This document shows, piece after piece, positions 62,701-64,000 of a stretch of 64,000 bases of DNA. Each line of letters opens with the position of its first letter. Position 1 is the stretch's first letter. Source of the DNA: Closterium sp. Naga37s-1 (lineage: Eukaryota > Streptophyta > Zygnematophyceae > Desmidiales > Closteriaceae). Position numbers and translations under genes: made by a program. The notes under the pieces were generated by a model that was given only the letters and a program-made list of their open reading frames with translations, had not been told where the DNA came from and searched no databases. The DNA lies in the NCBI GenBank assembly GCA_947471745.1, contig CANJKZ010000263.1, positions 806,001 to 870,000 of the forward strand, given 5' to 3'.

Positions 62701-64000
62701 AGAGGAGGAGGTTCAGCAAGTGAGCGAGCGTGTACCGACACTTCCTTCTCGCACTACGAGTGCTCCACGGATCCGAGTCACCCCGCAGCAACGCCAAGGC
62801 CTTCATGTCCCTGCAGCTGAGGAAGAAGGAAGGGGCAAAAGGAGAATCCAAGCCCCAAATAGGCTGACCTATGAGGCACTGGGAAAGCCAGCCAAGTCAG
62901 CCTTGGCCGGAGCGGCACTTATAGTTGGAGAAGACGAGGAGAGTGACTACGAGGAGTGTGCCTTCGCGTTCTTCTCTCCGGTGGAGATGCCGGGGGAACC
63001 AGCAACTCTCAAGGAGGCCTTGGAGAGTAGTGATGCTGAGGAGTGGAAGAAGGCAATGGAGAGTGAGCTGAAGAGCATTGAGGAGAACGGCACATGGGAA
63101 TTGGTGGAGCTACCGGAGGGGCGTAAGGCGATTACGTCCAAATGGCTCTTCAAGATCAAGTCCGACGCCGACAGCAAGATCGAGCGCTACAAGTCTAGGC
63201 TTGTGGCGAAGGGGTACCAGCAGAAGGAGAAGGTGGACTATAAGGAGTTGTTTGCTCCTGTGGTGAAGCCGACGACGCTGCGAACCCTACTCGCGGGAGC
63301 TGCCATCAAAGGATGGGTGGTGAAACAAATGGATGTCACAACGGCATTCCTCAATGGCGTCCTTGAGGAAGAGATTTTCATGGCGCAGCCAGAGGGGTTT
63401 GATGATGGTAGTGGCAGAGTTTTGAGGCTGAAGAAAGCCCTTTATGGACTGAAGCAGGCCCCTAGGCAGTGGTACTTGAAGCTGCGAGGAGTTTTGGAGG
63501 AGATCGGCTTCACTCCCTCAACGGCCGATCACTCATTGTTCATGCTTGGCGAGGGGGAGCAGAGGAGCTTCATGGTGGTGTACGTGGATGACATCCTCAT
63601 CTTTTCACCCTCATCTGACCTTGTGAAGGAGGTGATGCTGAAGCTTCAGGACAAGTTTAAGTGTAAGGCCCTTGGTGACGTCAACTTCTACCTTGGGCTT
63701 CACATTGAACGTGATGTGGAGAAGCGGTGCATGCGGGTGCATCAACGGAAGTACCTGGAGGCATTGGCTGCCAACTTTGGGCAGAGTGAAGGCCATGTGG
63801 CTACACCCTTTCCCTCTGGTTTCAAGTGTGTGAAGGGACCAGATGAGGAGAGCGTTGGTGAAGAGGAGAGGCGCCGTTTTCACTCATTGGTGGGCAGCCT
63901 CATGTACGCGGCGGTAAACACCCGACCGGACGTCGCGTTTGCTACCGGACAGTTGGCTAGGGTTGTTCAATGCCCTAATGAGGAGCAGGTAGCAGCTGGA
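58978..64000 (+). mobile_element. Copia element E (family A), mosaic, runs off the window
   Basis: The 5' LTR is 58978-59775 and the priming site TGGTATCAGAGC is at 59778. Gag-pol follows to the window edge (RT YVDDILIF near 63.58 kb, then MYAAVNTRPDVAFATGQ). From about 59405 to 62480 it is almost identical to A and D, but the first ~430 bp of the LTR and everything after about 62480 differ from A at very roughly 5-15% of positions. About one break is seen in the visible part. The 3' LTR is outside the window, so it cannot be dated by LTR pair. Confidence 0.92.

Noticed and set aside
1-64000. Bacterial, plasmid or viral genomic origin
   Set aside because: Introns, plant-type genes, and LTR and LINE elements show nuclear eukaryotic DNA. 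I saw no operons or convincing rRNA or tRNA genes.

Overview
This window looks like nuclear DNA of a green-lineage eukaryote with a GC-rich, repeat-rich genome, most likely a streptophyte alga or early land plant; a zygnematophycean alga such as Closterium is my guess, not something the sequence proves. The reasons are spliceosomal introns with GT..AG borders, a plant-type MAMYB gene (membrane anchor plus two SANT/MYB domains), a plant-type aromatic amino acid decarboxylase gene, and dense Ty1/copia and Ty3/gypsy chromovirus elements primed on an initiator-Met-tRNA-like site. Host genes occupy only about 25.8-34.9 kb; nearly everything else is nested LTR retrotransposons, remnants of them, and one LINE.

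Layout. 1-6438: young, nearly whole copia element A (+). 6439-6933: no gene seen. 6934-7680: 3' end of an old copia (-). 7681-15523: 5'-truncated copia B (+), with a chromovirus (-) inserted in its RNase H region at 9540-14911 (target duplication CCGTC). 15524-16017: 5' end of an old copia (-). 16059-24862: degenerate LTR element F, whose left LTR holds whole, young copia C (+, 16146-23639, target duplication CCTGT). 24992-25523: hAT-like MITE with an 8-bp target duplication. 25861-27938: inferred four-exon gene for a 94-residue protein. 28583-29591: MAMYB-like gene (-). 31133-34929: 5' half of an aromatic amino acid decarboxylase gene (+).

The decarboxylase gene stops being recognisable in its fourth intron, where a 5'-truncated chromovirus G (about 35.0-40.2 kb) begins. 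G sits in an old copia fragment I, and I also carries copia H (-, 40589-47559), whose two LTRs are identical by eye. Then come an F-like LTR piece, a 5'-truncated LINE (-), a copia fragment J (-), and copia K (+). K was split by copia D (-, 52393-58672) and then by copia E (+, from 58978). A, D and E are one family; D and E lie head to head as a large inverted repeat.

The most unusual host signal is in the decarboxylase gene. After exon 3 there are five further tandem, partly decayed copies of the last part of that exon, each with its own 5' splice site, and two of them carry internal minisatellites (27 bp x 9 and 21 bp x 4). The neighbouring MAMYB gene shows the same kind of event on a smaller scale: the end of its large exon plus splice donor is duplicated just downstream. 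Short tandem duplications across 5' splice sites may be a local or genome-wide habit here, making candidate cassette or poison exons.
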